Shown: piece by piece, positions 36,025-44,600 of the stretch | Layout of the letters: each line of letters begins with the position of its first letter | Numbering within the stretch: position 1 is the first letter of the stretch | From: Granulicella sp. L56 | GTDB taxonomy: Bacteria > Acidobacteriota > Terriglobia > Terriglobales > Acidobacteriaceae | Reading direction: 5' to 3' | DNA length: 64,000 nt | Assembly (NCBI RefSeq): GCF_009765835.1 | Contig: NZ_LMUS01000006.1 | Span: forward strand, 700,248-764,247 | Program-made: the position numbers and the translations under genes | The notes under the pieces: generated by a model | Told to the model about the DNA's origin: nothing | Database searches by the model: none | The model's input: the letters and a program-made list of their open reading frames with translations, nothing else

Positions 36025-38112
36025 ATGATGCAGCCGATTCGAAAACTCCTTCCGCTCGCTTTTGTAACCCTTTTCATCTTCTCTGCCCTGGGTACACCCA
36101 CACAGGCACAACCGCAATCTCAGCCCGAGACACAGCCGCCGATCTATCTTGGCACTGCATGGTATCCCGAGCAATGGCCGGAGTCGCGCTGGGACGCTGA
36201 CCTCACCTTGATGCAGCAGGCAGGGATTCGCTTCGTGCGCATCACGGAGTTTGCGTGGTCGTCGATTGAGCCCGAAGAGGGTGTGTACAAGTTCGACTGG
36301 GTAGACCATGCCATCGCCGATGCGGCACAACACCACATCTTTGTTGTGCTGGGAACGCCTACGGCGGCTCCTCCGGCGTGGTTGACGCAGAAGTATCCGG
36401 AGACGCTGCGGATTAAAGAAGATGGACGTCCGGACGAGCATGGCAACCGCGAGCAGTTCAACTGGGCCAATCCAAAGTATCGTGAACTTTGCCGCGGCAT
36501 CGCTGAAAAGATGGCGCAGCGTTATGGACATAATCCCAACGTTATCGGCTGGCAGATCGACAATGAATACGCAGCCGAATCATACGGCCCCGATGTGCAG
36601 AAGCAGTTTCAGGACTGGCTGAAGGCGCGCTACGGCACACTCGACAACTTGAATGAGCGCTGGACGACCGCCTACTGGAGCGAGACCTATTCAGACTGGT
36701 CACAGATTCCCATCGAGGAGAAGAGCGGCAATCCGGGATTGCTGCTCAGTTGGAAGCGGTTCGTCTCGGACACCTACAGGAGCTACCAGAAGAACCAGCT
36801 CGATGTGATCCGCGCCAACAGCGACAGGCGGCAGTTCATCACAACCAACATGATGGGATGGTTCGATGGCTACGATCACTACACGGTCTCGCAGGACCTC
36901 GATCTCGCATCATGGGACGACTATGTTGGGCGCGGCCATCTCGATCCCTATCGCAACGGCGCAGCGCATGATCTGACGCGGGGATTTCTGCGCAAGAACT
37001 TCTGGGTGATGGAGACGCAGCCCGGATTCGTGAATTGGGCTCCGGTGAATACCGTGCTCGATAAGGGCGAGGTCCGCGCGATGGCGTGGCACGATGTCGG
37101 CCATGGCGCGGATGCGGTGAGCTACTGGCAATGGCGCTCCGACCTCAACGGACAGGAAGAGCTGCATGGCACGCTGATCGGAGCGGATGGAACTCCGGTT
37201 CCGGTCTATTCCGAGGTCGCACAGATCGGGAAAGAGTTTGCCAAGGCTGGTCCGGCGCTGGCGGGGACAAGCGTTCATTCGCAAGTCGCGATTCTTCACT
37301 CCTACGACAGTCGATGGGCCATCAACTGGCAGCGGCACAATCAGGCTTTCGATCCGGTGACGCAGCTTGTGAGCTACTACAAGCCGTTGCGCGAGGTCGC
37401 GCAGTCGATCGACATCGTGCCGCCTACGACGCCGCTCGATGGCTACAAACTGGTAGTTGCGCCGGGGCTTGAGGTGATCTCGGAAGCCGAGGCCGAAAAC
37501 CTGATCGCCTATGTCAAGAATGGCGGACACCTTGTTCTGGGGCAGCGCACTGGAATGAAGAACGAGGACAACGGGCTGTGGCCGGAACGCGAACCCGGTC
37601 CGCTGGCGGCACTGCTTGGAGGGAGAGTCGATCAGTTCTATGCGATCGACGACAAGCCGGAGGACACGGTTCCCGTCACCGGAATATGGGGCAATACCAC
37701 CTCGAAGATATGGGCAGAGCAGCTTAGCACTTCAGCTCCGGATACGAAGGTGCTGATGCGCTATGGCAAGAGCAACGGCTGGCTGGACGGCCAGCCCGCC
37801 GTAATTACTCGCAAGGTGGGCAAAGGCCAGATCACTTACATTGGCGCGTGGATGGACGAGCCGACGATGCTGAAGGCTGCGAAGTGGATGGCGGAGACCA
37901 GCGGCGTTACAGCGGCGTTTGGGCCTGTGCCGGGCAGCGTCGACGTCTATCCGCGCGAGGGAGATGGAAAGAAAATCTTCATTCTGGTCAACTTCAACAA
38001 GGCAACGCAAACCGTCACGCTTCCTGCAATGATGCGTGACGTGCTCGATGACAAAGAGGTGCGCACAGTGTCGCTCGATCACTACGGGGTGGCCGTATTG
38101 CAGTCGAAGTAG
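36025..38112 (+). CDS. Secreted beta-galactosidase, GH42
   Basis: Hydrolyses terminal beta-galactosides, in soil bacteria often from plant galactans. The signal peptide is MMQPIRKLLPLAFVTLFIFS plus the cleavage region ALGTPTQAQ. The barrel begins with YLGTAWYPEQWPESRWDADL, here quoted as TAWYPEQWPESRWDADL. The acid/base Glu is in GWQIDNEYAAES and the nucleophile Glu in WVMETQPGFVNW. A trimerisation domain with a glutamine-amidotransferase-like fold and a C-terminal beta domain follow. Start 36025 or 36028 both follow CCGGAG; upstream in-frame codons lie in the previous terminator. Length is 695 residues. Confidence 0.92.
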   Translation: MMQPIRKLLPLAFVTLFIFSALGTPTQAQPQSQPETQPPIYLGTAWYPEQWPESRWDADLTLMQQAGIRFVRITEFAWSSIEPEEGVYKFDWVDHAIADAAQHHIFVVLGTPTAAPPAWLTQKYPETLRIKEDGRPDEHGNREQFNWANPKYRELCRGIAEKMAQRYGHNPNVIGWQIDNEYAAESYGPDVQKQFQDWLKARYGTLDNLNERWTTAYWSETYSDWSQIPIEEKSGNPGLLLSWKRFVSDTYRSYQKNQLDVIRANSDRRQFITTNMMGWFDGYDHYTVSQDLDLASWDDYVGRGHLDPYRNGAAHDLTRGFLRKNFWVMETQPGFVNWAPVNTVLDKGEVRAMAWHDVGHGADAVSYWQWRSDLNGQEELHGTLIGADGTPVPVYSEVAQIGKEFAKAGPALAGTSVHSQVAILHSYDSRWAINWQRHNQAFDPVTQLVSYYKPLREVAQSIDIVPPTTPLDGYKLVVAPGLEVISEAEAENLIAYVKNGGHLVLGQRTGMKNEDNGLWPEREPGPLAALLGGRVDQFYAIDDKPEDTVPVTGIWGNTTSKIWAEQLSTSAPDTKVLMRYGKSNGWLDGQPAVITRKVGKGQITYIGAWMDEPTMLKAAKWMAETSGVTAAFGPVPGSVDVYPREGDGKKIFILVNFNKATQTVTLPAMMRDVLDDKEVRTVSLDHYGVAVLQSK

Positions 38113-38134
38113 ATTTGGCGCAGATTGGCAAAGA

Positions 38135-38165
38135 GGAGCCGGGGCTATGGCGTCCGACTCCTTTT
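38135..38165 (+). terminator. Probable terminator after the GH42 gene
   Basis: GGAG-C-CGG (38135-38142) pairs with CCG-A-CTCC (38154-38161) with one mismatch and is followed by TTTT, 23 bases after the stop codon. Confidence 0.55.
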
Positions 38166-38168
38166 GCT

Positions 38169-38208
38169 ACTTACCGATCCGTACAGACCTGGGTTTGGGG
38201 CGGTAAGT
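38169..38208 (-). terminator. Inverted repeat downstream of the small membrane protein
   Basis: ACTTACCG (38169-38176) and CGGTAAGT (38201-38208) are exact reverse complements with 24 bases between. It lies ten bases past the stop of the small minus-strand gene at 38219. On the minus strand the stem is followed by AGCAAAAGG, so it lacks a U-tract and is only a possible transcript end. Confidence 0.35.
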
Positions 38209-38218
38209 AAGGTGAAAG

Positions 38219-38332
38219 CTAAAGGCTCGAAGTGTCAGACTGCTTTGACTTTGCAAGGGAAAACTGATCACGAAGCTGGATGAAACCGATAACAAGAACC
38301 GCAAGCAGAGCTGGGATAAACAAAAGGTACAT
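38219..38332 (-). CDS. 37-residue single-helix membrane protein, too short for normal gene calling
   Basis: An ATG at 38332 preceded by AGGAG with seven bases spacing opens a 38-codon frame (37 residues). The peptide begins MYLLFIPALLAVLVIGFIQL, a single strong hydrophobic helix. It then turns basic and polar (RDQFSLAKSKQSDTSSL). This is the layout of small membrane-anchored regulators or subunits of larger complexes. I do not recognise the family; it has some resemblance in size to KdpF and CcoQ-like subunits, but no partner genes are nearby. Support is the ribosome site, the coherent helix and an inverted repeat beyond the stop. Confidence 0.6.
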   Translation of the reverse strand: MYLLFIPALLAVLVIGFIQLRDQFSLAKSKQSDTSSL

Positions 38333-38546
38333 TAAGGTCTCCTATTGACGAAGATGCAATGTAAAGCGAGTTCCCTGCGCCCCTGGATGCAAGCGATCAG
38401 ATCGTGCCTATGGGATGGGTGGAAGCAAGTAAGCTGCCAAATGTGAAAACCGGAATAATTTACTTATTTCTGGGTTTTCTACAGGCAGCACGAGATATTC
38501 GCGGCCTTTTGGGAAAAACTTTTCCTGCAATCTATCGCGGGAAAGG

Positions 38547-38652
38547 AAAAAAAATGCAGAGGCGTTAGCGGGCGTTGCTAAAAATGAAGTCAACAAAGCA
38601 CATAGGCTTGGAGCCTACTGCTGCCGCCTGTTTTTACTGGCTTAGCCTCTGC
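38547..38652 (-). terminator. Structured 3' region and possible terminator of mqnE
   Basis: Directly after the mqnE stop, minus-strand GCAGAGGC (38652-38645) is matched by GCCTCTGC (38563-38556), followed by A and a run of eight T. Between lies a smaller hairpin, TAGGCT-TGG-AGCCTA at 38603-38617. The loop is long, so this may be a branched RNA element rather than a simple terminator. The rest of the 320-base gap (38333-38546) is AT-rich and shows nothing I can name. Confidence 0.5.
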
Positions 38653-39804
38653 TCAGACCGCGACGGTGAACGTGTCTTCGCTACGCGTCACAGCCCGGTA
38701 CAGGGTGTCACGCTCGAAGGGCACACGACCCGCCTCGGTAATAAGGCGGATGAGGTCCGTACGACGCATTCCCTGGGGTGTCGTCGCTCCGGCATCGTGG
38801 TAGATCTTCTCCTCGACGACCGTGCCGTCGATATCGTCGGCTCCGAAGCGAAGGGCGATCTGCGCCATCTTCGGCGACACCATCTGCCAGTAGCTCTTGA
38901 TATGGGAGAAGTTGTCGAGCATCAGGCGGCCAATGGCGATCTGCTTGATGTCGAGCACCCCGGTGGTGCGCGGAATGTGCGCAAGCGCGGTGTGGTCAGG
39001 GTGGAACGCCAGCGGGATAAAGGTCTGGAAGCCGCCAGTCTCGTCCTGCACGGCGCGCAGTCTCACCATGTGGTCCACGCGGTCTTCGTCGTTCTCAACA
39101 TGGCCGTAGAGCATGGTCGCGTTGGAACGCAGGCCCATCTGGTGGGCCGTTTTGGCAGTCTCCAGCCACTCGCCGCCGTCGATCTTGTGGTCGCAGATGA
39201 TGTGCCGGACACGGTCGGCGAATATCTCCGCTCCGCCGCCAGGCATGGAATCGACACCTGCGTCCTTCATGTGCTGCAGGGTTTCAGGAATCGTCATCTT
39301 GCCGCGCTTGGCGAGGAACGCCACCTCGACCATGGTGAACGCCTTTACGTGTACCTTGGGAAAGCGCTGCTTGAGGCCGCGCACCAAGTCCATGAAGTAT
39401 TCAAAGGGCAGGTCGGGATGCAGGCCGCCGACAATATGAAATTCAGTGATCGCTTCTGAATAGCCCGAGCCAGCCGTCTCCCATGCCTCTTCGAGCGCCA
39501 TGGTGTAGGTTCCAGCCTCGCCCTTCTTGCGCCCAAAGGCACACAAGCGGCAGGAGGCGACACAGACATTGGTGGGATTGATGTGGCGGTTGACGTTGAA
39601 GTAAGCCAAGTCGCCGTGCAGCCGTTCGCGAACGAGGTTGGCCAGCCAGCCGACGGCCAGGATATCGCCGCTGCGGTAGAGCGCTACGCCATCGTCAAAG
39701 CTGAGCCGCTCGCCACGCTGCACCTTCTCCGCAATGGGCAGGAGGGAGGCATCGTCTGTCTGAAAAGAGTGGCGCGGGCGCGCTGCTGCCGAGGGAAGAC
39801 TCAT
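38653..39804 (-). CDS. mqnE: Aminofutalosine synthase (menaquinone, futalosine pathway)
   Basis: Radical-SAM enzyme joining SAM-derived adenosyl radical to 3-enolpyruvyl-benzoate to give aminodeoxyfutalosine. The iron-sulfur motif is Cys-x3-Cys-x2-Cys in NVCVASCRLCAFGRKKG near residue 80. The sequence NVNRHINPTN before it and TEFHIVGGLHPDLPFEYF after it are strongly MqnE/MqnC-like. The length, 383 residues, favours MqnE over MqnC, though confusion between these paralogues is possible. A sortilin/BNR protein gene is 21 bases upstream, so the two may be cotranscribed. Other mqn genes are outside the window. Implies menaquinone-based respiration through the alternative pathway. Confidence 0.88.
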   Translation of the reverse strand: MSLPSAAARPRHSFQTDDASLLPIAEKVQRGERLSFDDGVALYRSGDILAVGWLANLVRERLHGDLAYFNVNRHINPTNVCVASCRLCAFGRKKGEAGTYTMALEEAWETAGSGYSEAITEFHIVGGLHPDLPFEYFMDLVRGLKQRFPKVHVKAFTMVEVAFLAKRGKMTIPETLQHMKDAGVDSMPGGGAEIFADRVRHIICDHKIDGGEWLETAKTAHQMGLRSNATMLYGHVENDEDRVDHMVRLRAVQDETGGFQTFIPLAFHPDHTALAHIPRTTGVLDIKQIAIGRLMLDNFSHIKSYWQMVSPKMAQIALRFGADDIDGTVVEEKIYHDAGATTPQGMRRTDLIRLITEAGRVPFERDTLYRAVTRSEDTFTVAV

Positions 39805-39825
39805 ACTACAATTCTATTCCTTCTT

Positions 39826-41889
39826 CTAAGGCCGGGCGATGATCGCCGGTTTTGCGGATGTCTCGGTCGTGGTGGATGCCTCAGTATTGCTCGACACTTC
39901 CTTCGAAGCCACCATGCGCGGTTGCACCACGATGCCGTCAAACAGGGTTGCGCCCACCAGATGATCGCCGACAGGCCGAGCCAGCCGAAGCGACCAGCCT
40001 GCGTTCCAGTACTGCACATTTCTGTCGGGCAGATGGACGGCGTAGACAATGGTGTTTTTGTTGTTGGCCGTAATCAGGATGCGCTGTGCCCGCGCGTCGT
40101 AGAAGAGATTGCTCACATCGTGGATGGAGAACCGGCTCATGGTATGCCAGGTCGCGCCTTCGTCTTCGGAGAAGAAGACGCCTTCGCGGCCACCGATCCA
40201 TAGGCTACCGGCTCCATCAACGGCCACGGCAGCAAGCTGCGTGACGGCCGACGGCAAGCTCACCGTCTTCCACTTCTGGCCATTGTCCATTGAAAGGGAG
40301 ACGCTGTTCAGATCGGCTACCGCTGCCATGGACCGGGCGGCGGCGACCAACCGCCAGCTCTGTCGTCCCAGGCCGGGCGTCAACTGCCAGTTCTGGCCAG
40401 CGGTTACGCTCTGCAACAGGCCGTCAGTCGTGGCGGCGTAAAGGGTATCGCCCGACCGCGCGATCGCATTGACGCTGCCGTCGAATGGGTCTGCGCGGAG
40501 ATGCCGGGGAGCAGCAACGACTGCCGTCCGACCCGAACGTCTTGCGCCAAGCCTCTTTGGAGATGCCACCGCTGCGGCCTGAAGGCTCACACCGTCGACG
40601 CGGTTCCAAAGCTGCCCCTGAAGCCGATAGAGACCATGGGCGGTGCCCGCGATGATGGTCCCGTCCGACGCTTGTCCCAGGCTGAAGACATCGCTGCCAT
40701 TCAAGCCCGCGCTGAGTTGGTTCCAGGTCAGTCCGCCATTGTTGCTGACAAATACTCCGCCCCACTCCTTGTCGTTGACCACGCCGACGTAGATGGTTGC
40801 CGGATGCTCGTCATCCTGCACATAGGCCACGATCTGGCGCGAGGAGAAGCCGCTATTGGAGGGCAGGAAGCTCATCCCTCCATCGTTGCTGGCCAGCACG
40901 CCGCCTCGGTCCGTCGCCAGAAGGACGCGGTTTGCATCGGATGGATCGACGTACACATCGTTCACGATCACTTCGGGGCCGGTCGTACGCAGCCATGATT
41001 TGCCGGAGTCGCTGGAGCGGAACAAGCCCTCTGTTGTCCCAGCAAAAACAATGTTCAGGTGCTGCGGGTCCTGCATCAGCACGCGCGTTCTGCGGGCAGT
41101 GGAGGGGATACCTTGTATTTTCTGGAATTTGAGGCCCTGGTCTTCACTCTTGTAGATGCCGGAGCAGGCACTGGCGTAGACGGTGGTTGGCTGCTTGGGA
41201 TCGACGATGATCGAAAACACATCGGAGTCGTCGATGATTCCCTCTTTGATGTTTTTCCAGTGCTCTCCGCCGTCGGTCGTCTTCCACGGCAGGTGCCACG
41301 TTCCGGCATAGATGATCTGTGGATCGACCGGATCAATCGCGATCGATTCGACCTCATGCAATTCTTTGCTGCCTTCGGGGCTGATGAGCTTCCAGTGAAC
41401 GCCGCTGTCGGTCGAGCGATAGACGCCAAGCAGCGTACCGGCGATGACGGTCCTGGAATCGGAGGAAGAGGCAGCAAGGGAACGAATGGATTGCCCCTTC
41501 ATGTCATTGTCGCTGCTCCAGGTGATGCCTCCGTCCTTGCTGTCGTAGAGACCGCCATAGGTGCTGCCCAACACCCACGCACCCACGAGAATATGTTTAG
41601 GGTTGGATTTGTCGATGACGATGGAATCCAGCACCAGATCGTTGAGCCCTCCCACAAGTGCAAGACGCTTCCAGTTATGGCCGCGATCATGGGACTCGTA
41701 GATCCAGCCGTTCAGCGCTCCCAGGTACAGATGCGAGGCATCCAGAGGATCGGCTACCACCGTCCTCGCGTCCCCGCCGTCCGGGCCAAAAGGCAACCAG
41801 GTGGCCGCGTTGCCACGCAGGCAGGTGAAGGCAAGGAACAATGCAAGGAAAGAGATTTGAAATCTGTACCGTCGGGTCAACGTATTCAT
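39826..41889 (-). CDS. Secreted BNR/sortilin-type beta-propeller protein
   Basis: 687 residues. A signal peptide (FQISFLALFLAFTCLRGNA) is followed by many Asp-box blades of the pattern S-x-D-x-G-x-T/S-W: SHDRGHNW, SKDGGITW, STDSGVHW, TTDGGEHW, SEDQGLKF, SSDSGKSW, SNDGGMSF, SNNGGLTW and SEDEGATW. This indicates one or two ten-bladed sortilin/VPS10-like or xyloglucanase-like propellers. No catalytic domain is visible, so it is more likely a binding or assembly factor (Ycf48-like) than a glycosidase. The C-terminal region is Thr/Glu/Ala-rich. It lies 21 bases upstream of mqnE, although no functional link is known. Confidence 0.8.
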   Translation of the reverse strand: MNTLTRRYRFQISFLALFLAFTCLRGNAATWLPFGPDGGDARTVVADPLDASHLYLGALNGWIYESHDRGHNWKRLALVGGLNDLVLDSIVIDKSNPKHILVGAWVLGSTYGGLYDSKDGGITWSSDNDMKGQSIRSLAASSSDSRTVIAGTLLGVYRSTDSGVHWKLISPEGSKELHEVESIAIDPVDPQIIYAGTWHLPWKTTDGGEHWKNIKEGIIDDSDVFSIIVDPKQPTTVYASACSGIYKSEDQGLKFQKIQGIPSTARRTRVLMQDPQHLNIVFAGTTEGLFRSSDSGKSWLRTTGPEVIVNDVYVDPSDANRVLLATDRGGVLASNDGGMSFLPSNSGFSSRQIVAYVQDDEHPATIYVGVVNDKEWGGVFVSNNGGLTWNQLSAGLNGSDVFSLGQASDGTIIAGTAHGLYRLQGQLWNRVDGVSLQAAAVASPKRLGARRSGRTAVVAAPRHLRADPFDGSVNAIARSGDTLYAATTDGLLQSVTAGQNWQLTPGLGRQSWRLVAAARSMAAVADLNSVSLSMDNGQKWKTVSLPSAVTQLAAVAVDGAGSLWIGGREGVFFSEDEGATWHTMSRFSIHDVSNLFYDARAQRILITANNKNTIVYAVHLPDRNVQYWNAGWSLRLARPVGDHLVGATLFDGIVVQPRMVASKEVSSNTEASTTTETSAKPAIIARP

Positions 41890-41950
41890 CCAGTTCTACA
41901 AGCTCAATGTTATAAGCATAAGCCGTAGCGCGATAATCGCGCTCAACACA

Positions 41951-41984
41951 AAGGCCGACTGGGAACCAACCCAGTCAGCCTTTT
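41951..41984 (-). terminator. Terminator of the OmpA-like gene
   Basis: AAGGC-C-GACTGGG pairs with CCCAGTC-A-GCCTT with one mismatch and a six-base loop; on the minus strand the stem runs into GCCTTTGTGTTG, and on the + strand into TTTTGTGCC. Lies 20 bases past the stop at 42005. Confidence 0.65.
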
Positions 41985-42004
41985 GTGCCTTTATTACACG
42001 TTAT

Positions 42005-43627
42005 TTACTTCTTGTGGCGACGAGCATGGTGCTTGACGGGAGCCATGACTGCACTCTCATCCACTGCGGTGATACCGGTGCTGTCCAGCGTGGCGCCAGC
42101 AGGGATCAGGGTCGTCGTTACCGTCTTGCCATCCTGCGTTCCGGTGTAAACCGAGATGCGGCTGGCGTCGATGCCCTTCTCCTTGACCAGGTAGTCCTTG
42201 GTGTTGACAGCACGCTTGGCGGCCAGATCGGTGCCATGCTTCTCGGTGCTGGCTGCGTTGCCGACCAGCGCGAGCTTCGCGTCAGACGACTGCTGCAGTT
42301 TGAGGGAGACGTCATCGAGGCAGGCCTTGCCTTCGTTGTCGACACGGACCGGGCGGCGCTTGTCACGCTCGAAGTTGACCGAGCAGAGGCTGCTGACCGT
42401 TGGTGCCGGCGGCGGTGGCGGCGCGGCGATGGTGACGCTGGTGGTCGACGATGCAGTCTGACCCTTATCGTCCACCACGTTGCAGGTGACGGTAATGGTG
42501 CCAGGCGCTGCGCCTGCGGTGCTCAAGGTTGCCGTGTTGCCGTTGCCGCTGACCGTACCCTCGGTGGCGCTATAGCTATAGGTCAGAGGACGGTTCTGCG
42601 GGCTGACACCTTCTGCCGTAATCGTGGCGGAATCGCCAGGATTCAGGCTGGAAGGATTGGCCGAGCAGCTGATGGTTGGCGGCTGGAAGGCTTCGACCGT
42701 GTACTGGGCCGTGCAATCTGCCATCTGACCAGGCTTGTTGCCCTCGGTTACGTGGCCCTTGGCCGTGTAGGTTCCGGGAGCAGCACTCTTGGTGTCGATG
42801 TTGGCTACATTGGAAGTGCCGGTGATCGTGCCGCCGTCAGCAGTCCAGTTGTAGGTCGCCGTCTTCTTGGGGTTGAGGTTCAGAGCGGTACCGGTGACGG
42901 TCAGAGGATCGCCAGGGTAGCCCTGTGCAGGCGAGACAGCGCAGGAGTAGGTGACGGGCGGCGGCGGAATGACATGGCCGAAGTGCGTCACGATACCGGT
43001 GCTGAGGTCCACGCCGCTGAGGTTCGCACGACCACCCATCACGCCACCCGTTGGGGGAGCAGTATAGGGGCCGAAGCTGGTGTGAACATAGCGGTAATCC
43101 GCCTCGAAGAGACGCAGCGAGAAGCGGTTGTTGAGAAACGGCAGATCGTAGTCCATGCCGCCGCCGGCCGTCAGAGTCGGGCCCCAGGTGTAAGGCTCGT
43201 GGTACGGGAAGGGAGCTTCGCTGTTCGGTCCACCGAGCTTGGCGCCCCCGACCAGGCCGTGCGCGAACAGGGTGAAGTTCTGCATCGGAGCGCGGAAGAT
43301 CGGACCGGCAGATGCCGAGTACAGGCCATCATTGTTGCCGTCCGGATGCGCCACGAAGTTCACTTCGCCGCCGAAGTACTTGTTGAAGTAGTAAGCGCCG
43401 CTGCCAATGGCTCCGAGATCGACTGAAGAGTAATTAATCCCGGCGGGCTTTACCTGTCCATGGGCTCCAAAATAGGAGTAACCGGTGAAGATATCCACTC
43501 GCGAAGGGTTAGGCCCCAGGGGGGCGGTTGTGCTGGGCGTCTGTGCGCCCAGAGTGGCTACTCCAAGGCTGACTGCACATGCAGCCAGTACGAACCGGCC
43601 TACACTACGAAACGGGCGATGAACCAT
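42005..43627 (-). CDS. Outer-membrane beta-barrel protein with Ig-like repeats and OmpA-like domain
   Basis: 540 residues with a signal peptide ending near 29 (VATLGAQ). Residues about 40-215 resemble a small OmpA-type barrel (FTGYSYFGAHG, LRLFEADYRYVHT). Then follow two to three beta-sandwich repeats of about 90 residues, each opening with a Cys (TYSCAVSPAQGYPGDPLTV, TISCSANPSSLNPGDSATI) and rich in Thr/Gly. The C-terminal domain (from about 415) matches OmpA only weakly: VNFERDKRRPVRVDNEGKACLDDV then LVGNAASTEKHGTDLAAKRA, so the peptidoglycan-binding Asp/Arg pair is uncertain. The end is a His/Arg/Lys-rich tail. Such proteins are common in Acidobacteria. Monocistronic. Confidence 0.82.
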   Translation of the reverse strand: MVHRPFRSVGRFVLAACAVSLGVATLGAQTPSTTAPLGPNPSRVDIFTGYSYFGAHGQVKPAGINYSSVDLGAIGSGAYYFNKYFGGEVNFVAHPDGNNDGLYSASAGPIFRAPMQNFTLFAHGLVGGAKLGGPNSEAPFPYHEPYTWGPTLTAGGGMDYDLPFLNNRFSLRLFEADYRYVHTSFGPYTAPPTGGVMGGRANLSGVDLSTGIVTHFGHVIPPPPVTYSCAVSPAQGYPGDPLTVTGTALNLNPKKTATYNWTADGGTITGTSNVANIDTKSAAPGTYTAKGHVTEGNKPGQMADCTAQYTVEAFQPPTISCSANPSSLNPGDSATITAEGVSPQNRPLTYSYSATEGTVSGNGNTATLSTAGAAPGTITVTCNVVDDKGQTASSTTSVTIAAPPPPPAPTVSSLCSVNFERDKRRPVRVDNEGKACLDDVSLKLQQSSDAKLALVGNAASTEKHGTDLAAKRAVNTKDYLVKEKGIDASRISVYTGTQDGKTVTTTLIPAGATLDSTGITAVDESAVMAPVKHHARRHKK

Positions 43628-43844
43628 TGAACTTCCTCCGCTAAAATTCTTTCATTGTTCACAAGCCTATTGGCTCGTTTAGTTTAGTTCGATTCAGTAC
43701 AGCTTACGTTGGTTGTGAGCCGTACCAGTTAAAAAGCTACTTTCGGCTACTATCTTTTCAATACTTTACCAGCCGTAATTCTTAAAAGACCCTACTTATC
43801 TCCCAGAACGAACCTTGCAAGTTATTAGCCTTTAACCATCTAAA

Positions 43845-44462
43845 TCACGACAAATTGAGGGTCTTTTTCAGTGAGCCGCGCTCGTGCTGAATCTTTTCCT
43901 GCAACAACGTGATGGCATATAACAACTGTTCCGGACGCGGCGGGCACCCGGGAACATAAATATCGACGGGAATTACCTGGTTGACGCCCTGCAACAACGC
44001 GTAGTTGTTGAAGACGCCGCCCGACGTAGCGCAAGCCCCCATCGAAATAACCCATTTCGGCTCCGGCATCTGCTCGTAAAGCCGTCGAATCACGGGCGCC
44101 ATCTTCTGCGAGACCCGTCCCGCGATAATCATCAGATCGCTCTGCCGGGGGGATGGCCGGAAGACCTCCGCCCCAAAACGGGCAATATCGTACCGCGAGC
44201 CTCCCATCGACATCATCTCGATAGCGCAGCACGCAAGGCCAAATGTCATGGGCCAGATGGAATTCTTCCTCACCCAGTTGATAGCGCCATCGAGCGACGC
44301 CAGAACGATGCCCTCCGGCTGGTCGTATCCCCAGCTCACTTCTTCCAGCTTCTCCTGGTTTTTGCCAAAGCTGTCCAAAGCGCCGAAGAAGTAGCGATCA
44401 TTCTTTTGCGGAACCGCGGTCGGACGTCCGCTGCTCGTTGTTTCGTTGGGTGCTGTACTCAT
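43845..44462 (-). CDS. nuoB: NADH-quinone oxidoreductase subunit B, stand-alone
   Basis: Carries cluster N2 of respiratory complex I at the quinone end. All four ligands are present: the paired cysteines in [11 protein letters not shown], the third in [10 protein letters not shown] and the fourth in [11 protein letters not shown]. Total length about 205 residues from ATG 44462 (an in-frame ATG at 44501 is also possible; neither has a clear ribosome site). The C-terminal tail after the last helix is extended ([14 protein letters not shown]). No other nuo gene is nearby: its neighbours are glnD upstream and the OmpA-like gene downstream. It may be a relocated subunit or a second copy. Confidence 0.92.
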   Translation of the reverse strand: MSTAPNETTSSGRPTAVPQKNDRYFFGALDSFGKNQEKLEEVSWGYDQPEGIVLASLDGAINWVRKNSIWPMTFGLACCAIEMMSMGGSRYDIARFGAEVFRPSPRQSDLMIIAGRVSQKMAPVIRRLYEQMPEPKWVISMGACATSGGVFNNYALLQGVNQVIPVDIYVPGCPPRPEQLLYAITLLQEKIQHERGSLKKTLNLS

Positions 44463-44600
44463 ATATCTAATAATAAAACCGATGTCGCCCGCCGACGACA
44501 TTTTTCATGCAATTGGCAAACATTTGCACAAACTTAGGTCAAAACATGTGATGCGATGCCGCTAAATCTACTCAGGTTGTCCAGTTACAGAAAAAATATC

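Noticed and set aside
38408..38596. A 62-codon minus-strand frame between mqnE and the small membrane protein
   Set aside because: It starts inside the structured 3' region of mqnE, lacks a ribosome site and shows no domain or helix pattern.
42014..43426. A 470-codon + strand open frame opposite the OmpA-like gene
   Set aside because: Arg/Gly/Ala-rich antisense shadow without a start signal or domain; the minus-strand gene has signal peptide and terminator.
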